Shown: piece by piece, positions 50,659 to 52,044 of the stretch | Layout of the letters: every line of letters begins with the position of its first letter | Position numbering within the stretch: the first letter of the stretch is position 1 | Assembly: GCA_947063855.1 (NCBI GenBank) | Contig: CAMSTW010000013.1 | Coordinates: 1 to 52,044 of the forward strand | Direction of reading: 5' to 3' | DNA: 52,044 nucleotides | Source of the DNA: an uncultured Dorea sp. | GTDB taxonomy: Bacteria; Bacillota; Clostridia; Lachnospirales; Lachnospiraceae | Program-made: the position numbers and the translations under genes | Notes under the pieces: generated by a model | The model's input: the letters and a program-made list of their open reading frames with translations, nothing else | Told to the model about the DNA's origin: nothing | Databases searched by the model: none

Positions 50659-51784
50659 TCCCGGAAGTCCCGGCGGCAGAGAGGCCGTGTATATGGAGGG
50701 AAATGGTTCTGGCGGCAGAGAGGCCGTGTATAGGAAGGGAAATGGCTTCGGCGGCCGGCAGAGTAGTACATCCGGAAGTTTGTTTGGACGGGAAAATAAA
50801 GATGTGGAAGATGTAGAATATGCGGGGTTCTGGGCGCGTCTGGCGGCCTATGCGATTGACCTGGCGATCGTCTGGATCGGCCTGCTGTTTGTCAGGCTTA
50901 TGATTGGCGTTGTTTCGCTGGCAGTGGGAGAGGTGTTCCGTGCGCAGATCTTGTTTCACTATACACTCAGGGATATCATTTTGTATGTTCTGCAGGTTCT
51001 CTACTTCATCCTGCTTACGTACTATACGGGGACGACGCCGGGGAAAAGGCTTCTGAACCTGCGGGTGATCAATGCGGATGGAAGAGAGAGGCTGGAATTC
51101 ATCAATGTCGTATACCGGGAGACGGTGGGAAGATTCCTGTGCGGGCTGTCTGTCGGGATTGGATATATCATGGCGGGAGTTGACCGCGAGAAGCGGGGAC
51201 TGCATGATATGCTCTGCGATACCAGGGTAATCTACGGGAAGAAGATCAAGGTGTTCCCGAAGTACCAGGCTCCCAAGTATTATCCGCCGATTCCGCCGAT
51301 GCCTCCGGCGGCGCCGCAGGGAGGGATGCCGCAAGGAGGATACGGCGCAGTGCCGCCGATGCCGGGAACGCTGAATGGAATGCCGCCGCAAGATGGGATG
51401 CCACAAGGAGGCACCGGTTCAGTGCCACCGATGCCGGGAGCGCCGAATGGAATGCCGCAGCAGAGAGAAATGCCGTTTCGTGGGGGGAGTCCAGCTGGCG
51501 GAGGTATCCCCATGCCATTGGATAATATGTCGCCGCAGGGAAACAGCCATGTTGAAGGAAATGCATCAGCGGTACAGCCGATTTCAGGAGAGTCGAAGGA
51601 GATGGTATTGCAGGACGGTAAGCCAGACGGGAAAGCGGCCTTTGACTTTGTGAATAGAGAGACTCATGAAGAAGTTACGTCAAGTGGAAGTACCGCTTCG
51701 GTAGAGTCGAACGAGAGAACAGGCCAGGAAGATATGGTTGTGAGCAGAGAAACTTCACAGGATGAGATATTGGCGGACGATTGA
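50639..51784 (+). CDS. RDD-family membrane protein with repeat-rich tails
   Basis: This 381-residue protein has a Gly-rich N-terminal tail (residues 1-55) with two 13-residue repeats (GGREAVYMEGNGS / GGREAVYRKGNGF). The RDD domain (~60-200) has three spans: YAGFWARLAAYAIDLAIVWIG in part (the R-D-D-type Arg and Asp), YVLQVLYFILLTYYTGTTPGK and VGRFLCGLSVGIGYIMAGVDREKRGLHDMLCDT in part. A long Pro/Gly/Met-rich tail follows with 24-residue repeats, ending in an acidic Ser/Thr-rich segment. RDD proteins may transport ions or sense stress; the tails suggest surface or scaffold contacts. The ATG overlaps sppA, so the two are coupled. Confidence 0.88.
   Translation: MQNSYGNPGSPGGREAVYMEGNGSGGREAVYRKGNGFGGRQSSTSGSLFGRENKDVEDVEYAGFWARLAAYAIDLAIVWIGLLFVRLMIGVVSLAVGEVFRAQILFHYTLRDIILYVLQVLYFILLTYYTGTTPGKRLLNLRVINADGRERLEFINVVYRETVGRFLCGLSVGIGYIMAGVDREKRGLHDMLCDTRVIYGKKIKVFPKYQAPKYYPPIPPMPPAAPQGGMPQGGYGAVPPMPGTLNGMPPQDGMPQGGTGSVPPMPGAPNGMPQQREMPFRGGSPAGGGIPMPLDNMSPQGNSHVEGNASAVQPISGESKEMVLQDGKPDGKAAFDFVNRETHEEVTSSGSTASVESNERTGQEDMVVSRETSQDEILADD
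50672..50749 (+). repeat. 39-bp tandem repeat in the RDD gene N-terminus
   Basis: GGCGGCAGAGAGGCCGTGTA at 50672 recurs at 50711 with a 39-base period. The repeat encodes 13 residues, and the frame is kept. Confidence 0.85.
51323..51466 (+). repeat. 72-bp tandem repeat in the RDD gene C-terminal tail
   Basis: Two adjacent 72-base units, at 51323 and 51395, encode GMPQGGYGAVPPMPGTLNG plus five residues, and a near copy with TGSVPPMPGAPNG. Several positions differ, so this duplication is older than that in the zinc-ribbon gene. Confidence 0.8.
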
Positions 51785-51887
51785 ACCGAATCAGAAGAAT
51801 CGAATGAGAAGACCCATCCGGTGGATTAGAGATGAATCTGACAATCTACGGTTGAGAATCAGAATTATATTTTAAGAAGGGATTCAT

Positions 51888-52044
51888 ATGAAAATGAAAC
51901 GACAGGATTTTTACTATGAATTGCCGGAAGAATTAATCGCACAGGATCCCTTAGAGGATCGAGAAAGCTCCAGACTCCTTGTACTTGATAAGGAGTCTGG
52001 AGTTATTTCACATCATGTATTTCGGGAGATTACCGACTATCTTG
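51888..52044 (+). CDS. queA: S-adenosylmethionine:tRNA ribosyltransferase-isomerase QueA (3' partial)
   Basis: These are the first 52 codons of QueA, which moves the ribosyl part of SAM onto preQ1 in tRNA to make epoxyqueuosine. The opening [40 protein letters not shown] (in two parts) is the family signature. Tandem starts ATG 51888 and 51894 are possible; AAGAAGGG precedes the first. The window ends inside the gene. A perfect 13-bp hairpin lies within the coding sequence at 51968-52002. Confidence 0.95.
   Translation, partial: MKMKRQDFYYELPEELIAQDPLEDRESSRLLVLDKESGVISHHVFREITDYL
51968..52002 (+). repeat. Perfect 13-bp inverted repeat inside queA
   Basis: CTCCAGACTCCTT (51968-51980) and AAGGAGTCTGGAG (51990-52002) pair without mismatch across a 9-base loop, at codons ~28-39 of queA. 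A stem this long so early in a gene could slow translation or mark mRNA. Confidence 0.8.

Overview
The window looks like a chromosomal segment of a low-to-mid-GC, spore-forming Firmicute of the Clostridia, most likely Lachnospiraceae. This rests on AGGAGG-type ribosome sites, a T-box leader in front of pheS, a CIRCE operator at an Hsp20 gene, a SpoIID protein, a linked secG-rnr-smpB-ssrA group and several Clostridia-type families. No rRNA, tRNA, CRISPR array or intact transposase was found. The only stable RNA gene is tmRNA (ssrA).

Bases 1-8058 hold an AT-rich surface-polysaccharide locus read left to right. It encodes the end of a D-2-hydroxyacid dehydrogenase, a GT4 glycosyltransferase, an ATP-grasp ligase, a Wzy-like polymerase, a second GT4 enzyme, a Wzx flippase and two left-handed beta-helix acyltransferases. 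Together these would build, decorate, flip and polymerise a repeat-unit glycan. Bases 8078-13188 are an accessory island: a VapBC toxin-antitoxin pair with a palindromic operator, two AAA-ATPase/PD-(D/E)XK proteins and, between them, the 5'-truncated remnant of a DUF4143 ATPase. Bases 13189-16418 carry a YdcF/SanA-like protein, a maltose/galactoside-type acetyltransferase, an XRE regulator with an unusual five-residue glycine repeat, and GreA.

Bases 16421-18412 hold an Lsa/CplR-type ABC-F antibiotic-protection gene behind a ~480-nt leader with a promoter, a six-codon ORF and a strong terminator, which suggests ribosome-mediated attenuation. Bases 18459-27752 are the most unusual stretch. They encode a RidA protein, a glycyl radical enzyme of the GCVE lyase/dehydratase type with no activase beside it, a sugar-type ABC importer with a PfkB kinase, and two adjacent ADP-ribosylglycohydrolase-family proteins, the second lacking key metal ligands. 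A promoter followed by a possible three-way-junction RNA precedes the hydrolase pair. A plausible reading is an uptake and salvage route for an N-glycoside or related sugar, but the substrate is unknown.

Bases 27793-42417 are largely housekeeping: rarA, an MGMT-family gene, a lipoprotein, a split purine ending (PurO-type IMP cyclohydrolase plus stand-alone AICAR transformylase), glmM, a YitT protein, enolase, secG, rnr, smpB, two small uncharacterised genes, an Hsp20 under CIRCE, and ssrA. Bases 42660-52044 carry spoIID, a YihY/BrkB membrane protein, T-box-controlled pheS and pheT (305 bp apart), sppA, an RDD membrane protein and the start of queA.

Several intergenic repeats link distant parts of the window: a ~50-bp repeat in three copies (37.4, 39.6 and 47.0 kb), a 162-bp palindromic element at 44.2 kb with a half copy at 25.4 kb, and a shared promoter block at 10.5 and 42.5 kb. 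All calls are from reading the sequence; no database search was run.
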